DNA of 64,000 nt from Roseicella aerolata (GCF_020523605.1 NZ_JAJAQI010000011.1:62001-126000), one strand, 5' to 3'. Shown: positions 35,871 through 44,585, numbered from the stretch's first letter. Numbers and translations are program-made. Notes: a model not told the origin generated them from the sequence alone.

Positions 35871-35973
35871 CTACAGCGGATTGCGTTCATGTCTGAACGT
35901 CCCTCCGCTGTCGCTTTCTGTCTTTCGAGCAGATTCACGCTCCCGGCCGTTCACGCCCCTCCGCGATCTGCTC
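35871..35973 (-). repeat. Composite palindromic repeat, copy 3 (minus orientation; intact B module)
   Basis: Module A (35874-35910): CAGCGGA pairs with TCCGCTG and CGTTCA with TGAACG around a 4-nt loop. Module B (35927-35973) begins GAGCAGATTCACGCT and ends GCGATCTGCTC. Its reverse complement matches 46064-46110 in all but a 6-base centre. It fills the gap between two convergent genes and ends 9 bp from the Bug stop codon. The other half of the 285-bp gap (35697-35870) has no gene. Confidence 0.75.
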
Positions 35974-35981
35974 CAGCCGGC

Positions 35982-36962
35982 TCAGTCGATGCTGAGGCCG
36001 AGCTTCGTCACCATCTGCTTCTCGTATTCCACGCGCTGCTTCGCGAAGGCCAGGTACTCCGCCGGCGGCAGGTATTCCTGCGGCATGTCCCAGCGCCGGA
36101 TGATCGCCTGGCTCGCCTCGTCATGGTACGCCTTGCGGAAGGCCTGGTGCAGGAACTCGACGATCTCCGGGTCCATCCCCTTCGGCCCGGTGATGCCATA
36201 GGGCGAGGTGACGACCATGTCGTAGCCCAGTTCCCGCAGCGTCGGCGCGTCCGGGAAGCTCGGCACCCGCTCGCGGGTCCAGATGGAGAGCAGCCGCAGG
36301 TCCCCGCTCTCGACATTCGGCCGCCAGGCCTGCGCATCCGCCACCACGTCGATCTGCTTGCCGAGCAGCGCCGTCACGCCCTCCTGCGCGCCGCGATAGG
36401 GGATGTGGGTCATCTCCACCTTCTCCCGCGCCAGGATGTCCTCCATGGCGATGTGGTTGGTGGTGGCGATGCCGCTGGTCGAATAGGTCAGGCGCCCGGG
36501 GTTCTTCCGCGCCGCCTCGATCAGGTCCTTGAAAGTCCTGTAGGGGCTGTCGGCGCGCACCGCGGTGCCGAAGGTGAAGCCGCTCACCTGCATGATGTAG
36601 GTGAAGTCGGCGATCGGGTCCCAGGTCTTCAGCTTCGTCAGGAAGGGGTGGCGCAGGATCGAGAGGTGATGATGAGCCAGCGTGTAGCCGTCCGGCTGCG
36701 CCTGATTGATCAGGAAGATCGCCGCCTGGGTGCCGCGCGCGCCGGGGCGGTTCTCGACCACCACGGGCTGGCCGAGATCCTTGTTCATGACCTCGAACAT
36801 CTGCCGGTGCAGCGCATCGAGCGAGCCGCCGGGCGGCCAGGGGATCAGGAAGCGGATGGGCCGGTTGGGGAAGCGGCCCTGGGCCAGGGCGGGTGCGGCC
36901 AGGCCGGCCGCCGCGGCGCCGGCCGCGAGGCCGAGCGCGCCGCGGCGCGTGAAGCAGGTCAT
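35982..36962 (-). CDS. Bug-family substrate-binding protein
   Basis: A 326-residue periplasmic receptor with a Tat-like N-terminus: TRRGALGLAAG is close to a twin-arginine motif and is followed by a hydrophobic stretch to APALAQG. Bug landmarks: RPIRFLIPWPPGGSLDALH, PVVVENRPGARGTQAAI, HIPYRGAQEGVTALLG and YGITGPKGMDPEIVEFL. It is the second gene of a tandem pair, 29 bp after the first, with GGGAGAGAG before the ATG. The pair is similar throughout (PWPPGGS, GPKGMDP, MPQEY/MPLEY) and looks like a duplication. No membrane partners are nearby. The ligand is unknown. Confidence 0.9.
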   Translation of the reverse strand: MTCFTRRGALGLAAGAAAAGLAAPALAQGRFPNRPIRFLIPWPPGGSLDALHRQMFEVMNKDLGQPVVVENRPGARGTQAAIFLINQAQPDGYTLAHHHLSILRHPFLTKLKTWDPIADFTYIMQVSGFTFGTAVRADSPYRTFKDLIEAARKNPGRLTYSTSGIATTNHIAMEDILAREKVEMTHIPYRGAQEGVTALLGKQIDVVADAQAWRPNVESGDLRLLSIWTRERVPSFPDAPTLRELGYDMVVTSPYGITGPKGMDPEIVEFLHQAFRKAYHDEASQAIIRRWDMPQEYLPPAEYLAFAKQRVEYEKQMVTKLGLSID

Positions 36963-36991
36963 GTCCAGTCTCTCTCCCGGTACTCTTGGTC

Positions 36992-37966
36992 TCAGTCGAT
37001 CCGCAGGTTCAGCCGCTCGGCCATGGCCTTCTCATACTGCGCCCGGCGGGCGACGAAGTCGCGATAGGCCGCGGTGTCGTAGTATTCCAGCGGCATGTCG
37101 AACTGCTCGCGCACCCGCTCATTGGCGGGGTCGAACAGCGCCGCCTTCAGCGCGTCGTGCAGCACCCGCACCACGCCCGGATCCATCCCCTTCGGGCCCG
37201 AGAGGCCGTAGGGCGAGGTGACGACCATGTCGTAGCCCAGCTCCTTCAGCGTCGGCGCATCCGGGAAGCGCTTGGAGCGCTCGGGCGTCCAGACGCAGAT
37301 CAGGCGGAGCTGCCCGCCCTCCACCAGCGGCGCCCAGGCGGAGCTGTCGGCGACGCTCATCACCTCGCCCGAAGCCACGGCGACCGCGGATTCGTTCGAG
37401 GCGCGGTAGGGGACGTGGACGATGTCGATCTTCTCCCGCGCCGCGATCTCCTCCATCGCCAGATGGTTGGTCGTGGCGATGCCGGAGGTGGCATAGGTCA
37501 GCCGCCCCGGATTGGCCCGCGCATAGGCCAGGTAGTCCGCCCAGCTCTTGATCGGCCCGTCCGCCTTGACGGCGATGCCGAACATCCAGCCGCAGAGGCC
37601 GATGATGTGGGTGAAGTCGTTCACCGGGTCCCAGGGCGGGGTCCGCACGATGAAGGGCCGGCGGATGATGGACAGGTGCATCTGGCTGATGGTGTAGCCA
37701 TCCGGCCGCGCCTGGGTGGCGAGATGCATGGCCCCCATGGTGCCGGAGGCGCCGGACCGGTTCTCCACCACGACGTTCTGGCCGAGCGACCGGCCGGCGA
37801 TCTCCGCCATGGAGCGGAGCTGCGCATCGGCCGAGCCGCCGGGCGGCCAGGGGACGATCAGGCGGATCGGGCGATCGGGGAATTTGCCCTGGGCCAGGGC
37901 AGGGGTGGCGAGCCCCGCCCCCGCGAGGGCGAGCAGGGTGCGGCGGCCGGGTCCGGCGGACGGCAT
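36992..37966 (-). CDS. Bug-family substrate-binding protein (paralog of the next gene)
   Basis: A 324-residue receptor with signal peptide RRTLLALAGAGLATPALAQG. Landmarks: RPIRLIVPWPPGGSADAQL, VVVENRSGASGTMGAMHL, HVPYRASNESAVAVASG and YGLSGPKGMDPGVVRVLH. The ATG at 37966 has GGGAGGA 6 bases upstream. An in-frame upstream start would put the signal peptide at residue 20. Both tandem receptors share the same PWPPGGS and GPKGMDP sequences, suggesting a recent gene duplication. An inverted repeat 18-36 bp upstream of the start may be an operator. Confidence 0.9.
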   Translation of the reverse strand: MPSAGPGRRTLLALAGAGLATPALAQGKFPDRPIRLIVPWPPGGSADAQLRSMAEIAGRSLGQNVVVENRSGASGTMGAMHLATQARPDGYTISQMHLSIIRRPFIVRTPPWDPVNDFTHIIGLCGWMFGIAVKADGPIKSWADYLAYARANPGRLTYATSGIATTNHLAMEEIAAREKIDIVHVPYRASNESAVAVASGEVMSVADSSAWAPLVEGGQLRLICVWTPERSKRFPDAPTLKELGYDMVVTSPYGLSGPKGMDPGVVRVLHDALKAALFDPANERVREQFDMPLEYYDTAAYRDFVARRAQYEKAMAERLNLRID

Positions 37967-37983
37967 GGTTATCCTCCCAGTGG

Positions 37984-38001
37984 TTGCCACCAATCTGGCA
38001 A
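37984..38001. promoter_or_regulatory. Inverted repeat upstream of the tandem Bug genes
   Basis: TTGCCA (37984-37989) and TGGCAA (37996-38001) form a perfect inverted repeat with a 6-base spacer. It lies immediately upstream of the ribosome binding site of the first tandem receptor gene. A regulator is not identifiable. The remaining 38002-38405 (about 400 bp, GC-rich, between this site and lpd) shows no gene and no clear promoter beyond AT-poor sequence. Confidence 0.4.
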
Positions 38002-38405
38002 TCTCCGCGGCGGAGGAAAAGAGCCCGCCGCTTCAACGCATCACGGGCCCTCGGCCGCCGTCGCGTCGCCACCCCCGGACCTTCGGCGGCGGCCGCATCC
38101 CGGTGCGCAGGGCAAGGGGACGAAGGCGGCGCGTTCCGCCGGCGCCTCGGGCCTCGGCCGGTCGGCCATGGGGGAATCCGCCTTTTGTCAGCCTCCCGCC
38201 CCCGGTGACATGACGCCCCATCCTGGCCCGGCCGCGAACCGATCCTGGCCGCCTGCGGCCCTGGGGCGGGCCCGGCGGCGGCGCGGGGCTGCCGGCTTCC
38301 TGCCCGCGCCGGCCGCATGGCTGCCTCCCCGGCCCTCGGCGGGGTTGCCTCGCCGGCCCGTTGGCGGCACTTTCCGGCCGCTTTTCCAGGGATACCCTAG
38401 GCCCC

Positions 38406-39797
38406 ATGCCTGAGAGCTTCGACGTCATCGTCATCGGCGCCGGCCCCGGCGGCTATGTCTGCGCCATCCGCGCCGCCCAGCTCGGCATGAAGGTCGCCTG
38501 CGTCGAGAAGCGCGCGACCCTCGGCGGCACCTGCCTCAATGTCGGCTGCATCCCCTCCAAGGCCCTGCTGCAGAGCAGCGAGCATTTCGAGGAGGCGAAG
38601 CACAAGCTGGCCGAGCACGGCGTGGTGCTGGAGGGCGTGAAGCTCGACCTTGCGAAGATGCAGGCCCGCAAGGGCGAGGTGGTCTCGGCCAATGTCAAGG
38701 GCGTCGAGTTCCTCTTCCGCAAGAACAAGGTCACCTGGCTGAAGGGCGCCGGCCGCATCGTCTCTCCGGGCAAGGTCGAGGTCGCGGGGGAGACCTATGA
38801 GGCGAAGAACATCGTCATCGCCACGGGCAGCGAGAGCACCCCGCTGCGCAATGTCGAGGTCGATGAGAAGCAGATCGTCACCTCCACCGGCGCGCTGGAG
38901 CTGGAGAAGGTGCCGGGCCACCTGGTGGTCATCGGCGGCGGCGTGATCGGGCTCGAGCTCGGCTCCGTCTGGCGCCGCCTCGGGGCCGAGGTGACGGTGG
39001 TCGAGTTCCTCGACCGCCTGGTCCCCGGCATGGACAACGAGGTGGCGAAGCAGCTCGAGCGGACCCTGACGAAGCAGGGGCTGAAGTTCAGGTTGAAGTC
39101 CAAGGTCACCGGCGCGACGAAGGATGCGGGCGGCGTGACCCTGATGGTCGAGCCCGCGGCCGGCGGCGCGGTCGAGGAGATCAAGGCCGATGTGGTGCTG
39201 CTGGCCATCGGCCGCCGCCCGCATACCGAGGGCCTCGGCCTCGAGGAGGTCGGCGTCGCGCTGGACGAGCGCGGCCGGGTGAAGACCGACGCGCATTTCG
39301 CCACCAACGTCCCGGGCATTTACGCCATCGGCGACGTCATCGCGGGCGCGATGCTGGCCCACAAGGCCGAGGACGAGGGCGTGGCGCTGGCGGAAATCCT
39401 GGCCGGGCAGAAGGGCCATGTGAACTACGCCGCCATCCCCGGCGTGATCTACACTTGGCCGGAGGTCGCCTCGGTCGGCGCGACGGAGGAGGAGCTGAAG
39501 GCCGCGGGCATCGCCTACAAGGCCGGCAAATTCCCCTTCACGGCGAATGGCCGGGCGCGCGCCATGGGCGATCTGGACGGCTTCGTGAAGATCCTGGCGG
39601 ATGCCAAGACCGACCGCGTGCTGGGCGCGCATATGCTCGGCCCGGATGTCGGCACCCTCATCGCCGAGATCTCGCTGGCCATCGAATTCGGCGCCTCGGC
39701 CGAGGATGTGGCGCGCACCTGCCACGCCCACCCGACCCTGAACGAGGTGGTGAAGGAGGCCGCGCTGGCCGTGGACGGGCGGGCGCTGCACATCTAG
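38406..39797 (+). CDS. lpd: Dihydrolipoyl dehydrogenase (E3)
   Basis: A 463-residue FAD/NAD flavoprotein that reoxidises dihydrolipoyl groups of pyruvate, 2-oxoglutarate, branched-chain and glycine-cleavage complexes. FAD motif [17 protein letters not shown] (11-27), redox disulfide [16 protein letters not shown] with Cys43 and Cys48, NAD motif [13 protein letters not shown], the second FAD motif [11 protein letters not shown]-like [11 protein letters not shown], and the C-terminal [16 protein letters not shown] with the catalytic His-Glu. The E1 and E2 genes are not adjacent, so this is a separately placed lpd. Two hairpins follow its stop before the methylase gene. Confidence 0.96.
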   Translation: MPESFDVIVIGAGPGGYVCAIRAAQLGMKVACVEKRATLGGTCLNVGCIPSKALLQSSEHFEEAKHKLAEHGVVLEGVKLDLAKMQARKGEVVSANVKGVEFLFRKNKVTWLKGAGRIVSPGKVEVAGETYEAKNIVIATGSESTPLRNVEVDEKQIVTSTGALELEKVPGHLVVIGGGVIGLELGSVWRRLGAEVTVVEFLDRLVPGMDNEVAKQLERTLTKQGLKFRLKSKVTGATKDAGGVTLMVEPAAGGAVEEIKADVVLLAIGRRPHTEGLGLEEVGVALDERGRVKTDAHFATNVPGIYAIGDVIAGAMLAHKAEDEGVALAEILAGQKGHVNYAAIPGVIYTWPEVASVGATEEELKAAGIAYKAGKFPFTANGRARAMGDLDGFVKILADAKTDRVLGAHMLGPDVGTLIAEISLAIEFGASAEDVARTCHAHPTLNEVVKEAALAVDGRALHI

Positions 39798-39826
39798 TGC
39801 GCCGCCGCGCGCAGAGCCGCCACTCC

Positions 39827-39919
39827 GGCCCCCATCGTCGCGCGCTGCGATGGGGGCCCGGCCATCCCATGCGCGCGGCGCCCCCGTCCCAGCCCTCCCC
39901 CGCCTTGCGGGGGAGAGGG
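39827..39919. terminator. Two GC-rich hairpins after lpd without T tracts
   Basis: First hairpin: GGCCCCCATCG (39827-39837) with CGATGGGGGCC (39848-39858), an 11-bp perfect stem. Second: CCCTCCCCCGC (39893-39903) with GCGGGGGAGAGGG (39907-39919). Both lie between the lpd stop and the methylase start. Neither is followed by a T run. They could be Rho-linked or attenuating structures. The second type (CCCTCCCC and GGGGGAGGG) is also a common dispersed motif in GC-rich genomes. Confidence 0.45.
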
Positions 39920-39936
39920 CAAGGCCCGCTGAACCG

Positions 39937-40983
39937 ATGATCAAGTACATCGGCAGCAAGCGCGCCCTCCTCACCCATATCCTCTCGGCCGTCGGTGCCA
40001 CGGTCCCCGCGGGCGCCACGGTGCTCGACCTCTTCTCCGGCACGGCGCGGGTCGGCCATGCGCTGAAGCGCGCCGGCCATCGCGTCATCTCCAACGACCA
40101 CAACGCCTTCGCCCATACCCTCGCCACCTGCTACGTCCAGGCGGATGCGGAGCGCTGGGGCGAGACGGCGCGGCGCATCCTCGAGGACCTGCAGCGCCTG
40201 CCGCCCCGCGCCGGCTGGTTCACCGCCACCTATTGCGAGCAGGCGCGCTACCTCCACCCCGACAACGGCGCGAAGGTGGAGGCGATCCGGGAGGCGATCG
40301 CCGCGCTGGGCGCCGAGCCGGAGCTGGAGGCCATCCTGCTGACCGCCCTACTGGAGGCGGCGGACCGGGTCGATTCCACCGCCGGGCTGCAGATGGCCTA
40401 TATGAAGCACTGGGCGCGGCGGGCCCTGCAGCCCCTCGCGCTCCGCCTGCCGGCCCTGCTGCCGCGCCCGGAGGCCGGCCCCTGCGCCGCCCTCTGCGGA
40501 GAGGCGGAGGCGGTCGCCGCGCCGGTCGAATGCGACCTGGCCTATCTCGACCCGCCCTACAACCAGCACTCCTACCTGCGGAACTACCATGTCTGGGAGA
40601 CGCTGGTGCGCTGGGATCAGCCGGAGGTCTACGGGGTGGCGCGCAAGCGCGTGGATTGCCAGAGCCGTCTATCGGACTTCAACAGCCGGCGCCGGATCGG
40701 GCCGGCGCTGGAGCGGACTCTCGGCGCCCTGCGCTGCCGGGCCGTCCTCGTCTCCTTCAATGACGAAGGCTATCTGGACCGGGCGGAACTGGAGCGGATG
40801 CTGGGCGCGCGCGGCCATGTGCAGGTGCTGGAGATCCCCTACGGCCGCTATGTCGGCGCCAAGATCGGCATCCACAATCCGCAGGGGATCAAGGTCGGCC
40901 AGGTCGGCCGGTTGACCAACCTCGAATACCTCTTCATCGCCACGGAGCAGCGGATCACGCTGCCCTCCCCGCGGGCCGCCTGA
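39937..40983 (+). CDS. D12-class DNA adenine methyltransferase
   Basis: A 348-residue N6-adenine methyltransferase of the Dam/D12 class. MIKYIGSKRALL at the start is motif X, VLDLFSGTARVG the SAM-binding motif I, and DPPY (205-208) in YLDPPYNQHSY the catalytic motif IV. Such enzymes methylate adenine in short palindromes such as GATC or GANTC-like sites; the target is not predictable here. No restriction nuclease is adjacent, so it is an orphan methylase, probably for epigenetic or repair control, or a residue of a mobile module. It is followed by a membrane protein whose ATG shares a base with its stop (TGATG). Confidence 0.88.
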   Translation: MIKYIGSKRALLTHILSAVGATVPAGATVLDLFSGTARVGHALKRAGHRVISNDHNAFAHTLATCYVQADAERWGETARRILEDLQRLPPRAGWFTATYCEQARYLHPDNGAKVEAIREAIAALGAEPELEAILLTALLEAADRVDSTAGLQMAYMKHWARRALQPLALRLPALLPRPEAGPCAALCGEAEAVAAPVECDLAYLDPPYNQHSYLRNYHVWETLVRWDQPEVYGVARKRVDCQSRLSDFNSRRRIGPALERTLGALRCRAVLVSFNDEGYLDRAELERMLGARGHVQVLEIPYGRYVGAKIGIHNPQGIKVGQVGRLTNLEYLFIATEQRITLPSPRAA

Positions 40984-41255
40984 TGCCGGGGCGCCCCTCC
41001 CTCGCCCGCAAGGTCGCCGGCTTCGGGCTAATCGGGCTCGGCGTGCTGGGCACGGTGCTGCCGATCCTGCAGGGCATCCTCTTCATGGCGCTCGGCCTCT
41101 TCGTCCTGCGCGACCAGTATGACTGGGCGCGGCAGGGCATGACCAAGCTGCATGCCCGCTGGCCCCGCCAGGTGGAGGGGGTGGAGGCGCTGGAGGCCCG
41201 GATGATCGGCTGGTGCCGGCAGCAGGGGGAGAGGCTGCGCCGGCTGCTGCCCTAG
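40983..41255 (+). CDS. Small membrane protein (PGPGW/DUF454-like)
   Basis: A 90-residue protein with one long or two short helices from 12 to 45 (GFGLIGLGVLGTVLPILQGI, then LFMALGLFVLRDQYDWA) and a basic amphipathic tail rich in Arg and Gln. The layout resembles the PGPGW family of small membrane proteins, but the motif itself is not clear. Function unknown. Overlapping start with the methylase stop indicates co-translation. Confidence 0.65.
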   Translation: MPGRPSLARKVAGFGLIGLGVLGTVLPILQGILFMALGLFVLRDQYDWARQGMTKLHARWPRQVEGVEALEARMIGWCRQQGERLRRLLP

Positions 41256-41484
41256 GCCATCCTCGGACCGCACGGCCGGCCCGAGGATGATCCGGGCCAT
41301 CGTTCAGAACCGCCGATGCTCGCCTCCGGGCGGTTCCGCGCCGCGGCGATCCGCCCCGGCGGCCCGGCAGGCGGTGCGCGGCCGGCCCGGCCGCGGGGAC
41401 CATGGCCGCGAACCCCCCGCCATGCTCACCGTTGCTTCTCCACGCCGGCCACCTCTCCCCGGTGGCCGCGACAGGAGAGGCTCC

Positions 41485-42129
41485 ATGCATCGCAGGTTGA
41501 CCCTTCTCGCCGGTGCCGCCGTGCTGGCGGCCAGCCCGGCCCTGGCCCAGACTCAGCAGGAGCGCGCCCAGGCCGCCCAGGGCCAGGCCGGCGGCCCGGC
41601 CCAGACGACCACGCCCGCTCCTGCCTCCACCACCGCCCGGGCCGAGGTGGTGACGACCCAGGAATTCCTCCGCCTCGCCGCGATGAGCGACCGGTTCGAG
41701 ATCGCCAGCAGCCGCCTCGCCGAGGAGAAGTCGCAGAACGCGAAGGTCAAGGAATTCGCCCGGCAGATGGTCCGCGACCATGAGCGGACGACGCAGGAGA
41801 TGCAGCAGTTGATGCAGCAGATCCCGGGCGCCGGGGCGGAGGCGTCGCGGCCGCCGGGGCGGAATGCCCAGGGCGGATCGCAGCACCAGGGGCTGGACCA
41901 GCAGCACGCGGCGCTGCTGCAGCAATTGCAGCGGACCGACGGCGCCGAATTCGACCGGCTCTATATCCGCCAGCAGGTCATGGCCCACCAGCAGGCGGTG
42001 GACATGTTCCGCAACTACAGCCGGTCGGGCGACAATGACCGGCTGAAGCAATGGGCGGAGCGCACCTTGCCGGCGCTGCAGGAGCATCTGCGCCTGGCGC
42101 AGGAACTGCAGCAATCCACGCAAGGCTGA
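41485..42129 (+). CDS. DUF4142 domain secreted protein
   Basis: A 214-residue periplasmic helical-bundle protein of unknown function. A signal peptide (LLAGAAVLAASPALAQ) is followed by a low-complexity Gln/Ala/Thr stretch (residues 24-55) and the DUF4142 domain: EFLRLAAMSDRFEIASSRLA, NAKVKEFARQMVRDHERTT, then HQGLDQQHAALLQQLQRTDG, YIRQQVMAHQQAVDMF and AERTLPALQEHLRLAQ. The domain shape (ferritin-like, His/Glu-poor) gives no reaction. AGGAGAGG precedes the ATG. A small protective role in the cell envelope is common speculation for this family. No operon partner is evident. Confidence 0.88.
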   Translation: MHRRLTLLAGAAVLAASPALAQTQQERAQAAQGQAGGPAQTTTPAPASTTARAEVVTTQEFLRLAAMSDRFEIASSRLAEEKSQNAKVKEFARQMVRDHERTTQEMQQLMQQIPGAGAEASRPPGRNAQGGSQHQGLDQQHAALLQQLQRTDGAEFDRLYIRQQVMAHQQAVDMFRNYSRSGDNDRLKQWAERTLPALQEHLRLAQELQQSTQG

Positions 42130-42226
42130 CATGACCCGGCCCGGCGGATGACCCCGCCGGTCCTCCGCTTGGCGGCGGCGCAGGCCCGGGCGAGACTCGT
42201 TGCATGTCGCGCCGCCATCCCATCGC

Positions 42227-43417
42227 ATGAGCCAGCCCGCGGGATCGGTCCCGCCCGATGCCCGTCGCAACGCCCTCATCCTCGGCGTGGCGCAGACGCT
42301 GGCCTGGGCGGTCAGCTACTACCTCCCGGCCGTGGTGGCGCCGGTCGTCCTCGCCGATCTCGGCGCCGATCCGGCGCTGGTCTATGGCGCCTTCTCGGTC
42401 GCGCTGCTGATCGCCGGCCTGGCCGCCCCGAGGGTCGGGCGGGCGATCGAGCAGCGGGGCGGCCGGCCGGTGCTGGTGCTCTCCGCGCTGGTTCTCGCCG
42501 CCGGGCTTGCGATGCTCGGCCTGCTGCCCGGCCTCTGGGGCTGGGCGCTGGGCTGGATGGTGCTCGGCCTCGGCATGGCGATGGGGCTGTACGAGGCGGC
42601 CTTCGCCACGCTCGGCATGCTCTATGGCCGCGCCGCGCGGCGGCCGATCACCCTGGTCACGCTGGTCGCGGGCTTCGCCAGCACGGTCGGCTGGCCGATG
42701 AGCGCGGCGCTGGTGCCGCTGCTCGGCTGGCGCGGCACCTGCCTCGCCTATGCGGCGCTGCTGCTGCTGGTCGTCCTGCCGCTCTACCTGCTGCTGCCGC
42801 GGGCGGCGGCGGCGGCGGAGGCCGGGCCGGGCGGCGCCACGGCGGCGGCCGATCCGCCCCTGCCCGGCGCCTGGGTGCGGCGCAGCTTCCTGCTGGTCGC
42901 CGTCTTCTTCACCCTGCGCGCCGTCATCAGCGGCACGCTCGCGGTGCATCTGATCGCGGTGCTGGGTGGGCTCGGGCTCTCGGTCGCGGCCGCGGTCGCG
43001 GCGGCCTCGCTGCTGGGGCCCTCCCAGGTCGGCGGGCGGCTGCTGGAATTCACGCTCGGGCGGGCGGCGCATCCGCTGACCGCGGCGCGGCTGGGCGGGG
43101 CGCTGCTGCCGGCCGGCGCGCTGCTGCTGGTGCTGGCCGGGCCGGTGGCGGCCGTGCCCTTCGTCATCCTCTACGGCGCGAGCAACGGGATCCTCACCAT
43201 CAGCCGCGGCGCCCTGCCGCTCGCGCTGTTCGGGCCGCGCGGCTATCCCGTGCTGATGGGCAGGCTCGCCCTGCCGATCCTGCTGGCCCAGGCGGCGGCG
43301 CCGACGGTGACGGCGCCGCTGGTGGCCGGGCTGCCGGCGATCGCGGTGCTCGGCCTGGCGGGCCTGCTGGCCCTGCTGGCGCTGGCCTGCCTGCTGCCGC
43401 TGCGGCGCGCGCCCTGA
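42227..43417 (+). CDS. Major facilitator superfamily transporter
   Basis: A 396-residue secondary transporter with about twelve helices. Start ATG at 42227 places the first helix (NALILGVAQTLAWAVSYYLP) soon after the N-terminus. The loop between helices 2 and 3 has PRVGRAIEQRGGRPVLV, the MFS signature. ARRPITLVTLVAGFASTVGW lies near the middle. A central linker (LPRAAAAAEAGPGGATAAAD) separates the halves. Substrate unknown. Convergent to the small membrane protein gene at 43433 with 15 bp between. Confidence 0.85.
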   Translation: MSQPAGSVPPDARRNALILGVAQTLAWAVSYYLPAVVAPVVLADLGADPALVYGAFSVALLIAGLAAPRVGRAIEQRGGRPVLVLSALVLAAGLAMLGLLPGLWGWALGWMVLGLGMAMGLYEAAFATLGMLYGRAARRPITLVTLVAGFASTVGWPMSAALVPLLGWRGTCLAYAALLLLVVLPLYLLLPRAAAAAEAGPGGATAAADPPLPGAWVRRSFLLVAVFFTLRAVISGTLAVHLIAVLGGLGLSVAAAVAAASLLGPSQVGGRLLEFTLGRAAHPLTAARLGGALLPAGALLLVLAGPVAAVPFVILYGASNGILTISRGALPLALFGPRGYPVLMGRLALPILLAQAAAPTVTAPLVAGLPAIAVLGLAGLLALLALACLLPLRRAP

Positions 43418-43432
43418 CAGCGCCCCCCTGAA

Positions 43433-43651
43433 TCAGCGCCCCCTGGCACCGGCGCGGTCGATGCCCCGGCGCTGCCGCGCCAGCGCCACCCACGCCCCGG
43501 CGCTGCCGACCAGCAGGATGGAGGCACCGGCCCAGGCCAGGGTGAACAGGGCGGCACGCCGCAAGAACTCGGCGGGCAGCAGGTCGAGCCAGAGAATTGT
43601 CGAGAGCAGGACGAAGCCCAGGACCCAGTGCTGAACGGCCTGCGATCGCAT
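43433..43651 (-). CDS. Small hypothetical membrane protein with two helices
   Basis: 72 residues: VLGFVLLSTILWLDLLP and LFTLAWAGASILLVGSAGAW are two membrane helices; the tail is RQRRGIDRAGARGR. No family recognised. The gene is real on several grounds: a strong ribosome binding site (GGGAGGGACGGGAATC before the ATG) and a good promoter at 43709-43737 between it and the AraC gene. It is downstream of the regulator gene and may be under its control or constitutive. Confidence 0.65.
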   Translation of the reverse strand: MRSQAVQHWVLGFVLLSTILWLDLLPAEFLRRAALFTLAWAGASILLVGSAGAWVALARQRRGIDRAGARGR

Positions 43652-43708
43652 GATTCCCGTCCCTCCCGTCCGGCGTGAAAGCCGTTCCGGCGCAACATCC
43701 TGATACAA

Positions 43709-43737
43709 ATCGTATACCACACATCCCCGTGATGCAA
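43709..43737 (-). promoter_or_regulatory. Sigma-70-type promoter for the small membrane protein
   Basis: On the minus strand TTGCAT (43732-43737) is followed by 17 bases and TACGAT (43709-43714), in the only AT-rich stretch of the local region. ATAC and GTAT arms (43703-43706 and 43712-43715) also form an inverted repeat overlapping the -10, which could be an operator. The predicted start of transcription is about 50 bases before the ATG at 43651. Confidence 0.5.
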
Positions 43738-43746
43738 GCCCCGGCG

Positions 43747-44547
43747 TCAGCGGGGCTGCGAGTCCTGCCCGGCGCCGGGCGTGATGCCGAAGGCGGCGCG
43801 GAAGGCGGCGCCGAAGGCCGGGGCGCTGGCATAGCCGACGGCCGCCGCCGCCCGGGCCGGCGGCACGCCCTGCGCCAGCAGCGCCGCGGCCTCGGACAGC
43901 CGCAGCATCTGCCGCCAGCGGCCGAAGCTCATCCCCGTCTCGCGCCGGAACAGCCGCGTCAGGGTCCGGGCGCTCGCGCCGCATTCCGCCGCCAGGGACT
44001 CCATATCGGCATCCCGCGCCGGATCCGCCCGCAGCGCGGCGGCCAGCCGCCGGAGCCGCGGGTCGCGCAGCGCCGGCACGCCGAGCGGCAGGGCAGGCGC
44101 CCGGGCGATCTCATCCAGGATCAGCGCCGCCAGGTGCCCGCCGCGCCCGGCCTCGTCCCATTCCAGCGGCTCCGAACAGGCGGCGAGGATCAGCTCCCGC
44201 AACAGCGGCGAGACCGGGAGGACGGTGACGCCGCCCGGCCCGGCCCGCGCTGCATCGGCACGCAGGAAGAGCGCGCGCATGGCGACCGCCCCCTGCATCG
44301 CCGTCACATGCGGGACCGCGGCCGGCACCCAGAGCGCCCGGCCGGGCGGCACCACATAGGCCGCGGCGTCCGTCTCGATCCGCATGATCCCGCGCGTGGC
44401 ATAGAGAAGTTGCGCCCGGGCATGGGCATGGCGCGGCACGGCCTCGCCATCCGCATAGTCGCGGGTGAAGCCGGCCAGCGGCCGGTCCACCGCATCCTGC
44501 GGCAAGGGGCGGGTGGGCGCGGGCGGGAAATGGCCGGATGGCGACAT
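43747..44547 (-). CDS. AraC family transcriptional regulator
   Basis: A 266-residue regulator: an N-terminal cupin-like sensing domain (about 30-110, RHAHARAQLLYATRGIMR and PPGRALWVPAAVPH), and a C-terminal double helix-turn-helix of AraC/XylS type (MESLAAECGASARTLTRLFRRETGMSFGRWRQMLRL is the span from 180 to 215, with the signature in ALLAQGVPPARAAAAVGYAS). The sensing domain suggests a small ligand. It is divergent from the MFS gene at 44699, the most likely target. Its own downstream neighbour on the same strand is the small membrane protein. Confidence 0.88.
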   Translation of the reverse strand: MSPSGHFPPAPTRPLPQDAVDRPLAGFTRDYADGEAVPRHAHARAQLLYATRGIMRIETDAAAYVVPPGRALWVPAAVPHVTAMQGAVAMRALFLRADAARAGPGGVTVLPVSPLLRELILAACSEPLEWDEAGRGGHLAALILDEIARAPALPLGVPALRDPRLRRLAAALRADPARDADMESLAAECGASARTLTRLFRRETGMSFGRWRQMLRLSEAAALLAQGVPPARAAAAVGYASAPAFGAAFRAAFGITPGAGQDSQPR

Positions 44548-44573
44548 GGCTTGTCCGGACGTCGTTTGCCGGC

Positions 44574-44585
44574 CAGGCTAGCCTG
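44574..44585. promoter_or_regulatory. Perfect 12-bp palindrome in the AraC/MFS divergent region
   Basis: CAGGCTAGCCTG is self-complementary over 12 bp and is followed by CCAGGCTTGGCCTGG, a near copy with the same CAGG half-site. It lies 27-38 bp before the AraC start and about 115 bp before the MFS start. It is a plausible binding site of the adjacent regulator. Confidence 0.4.
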
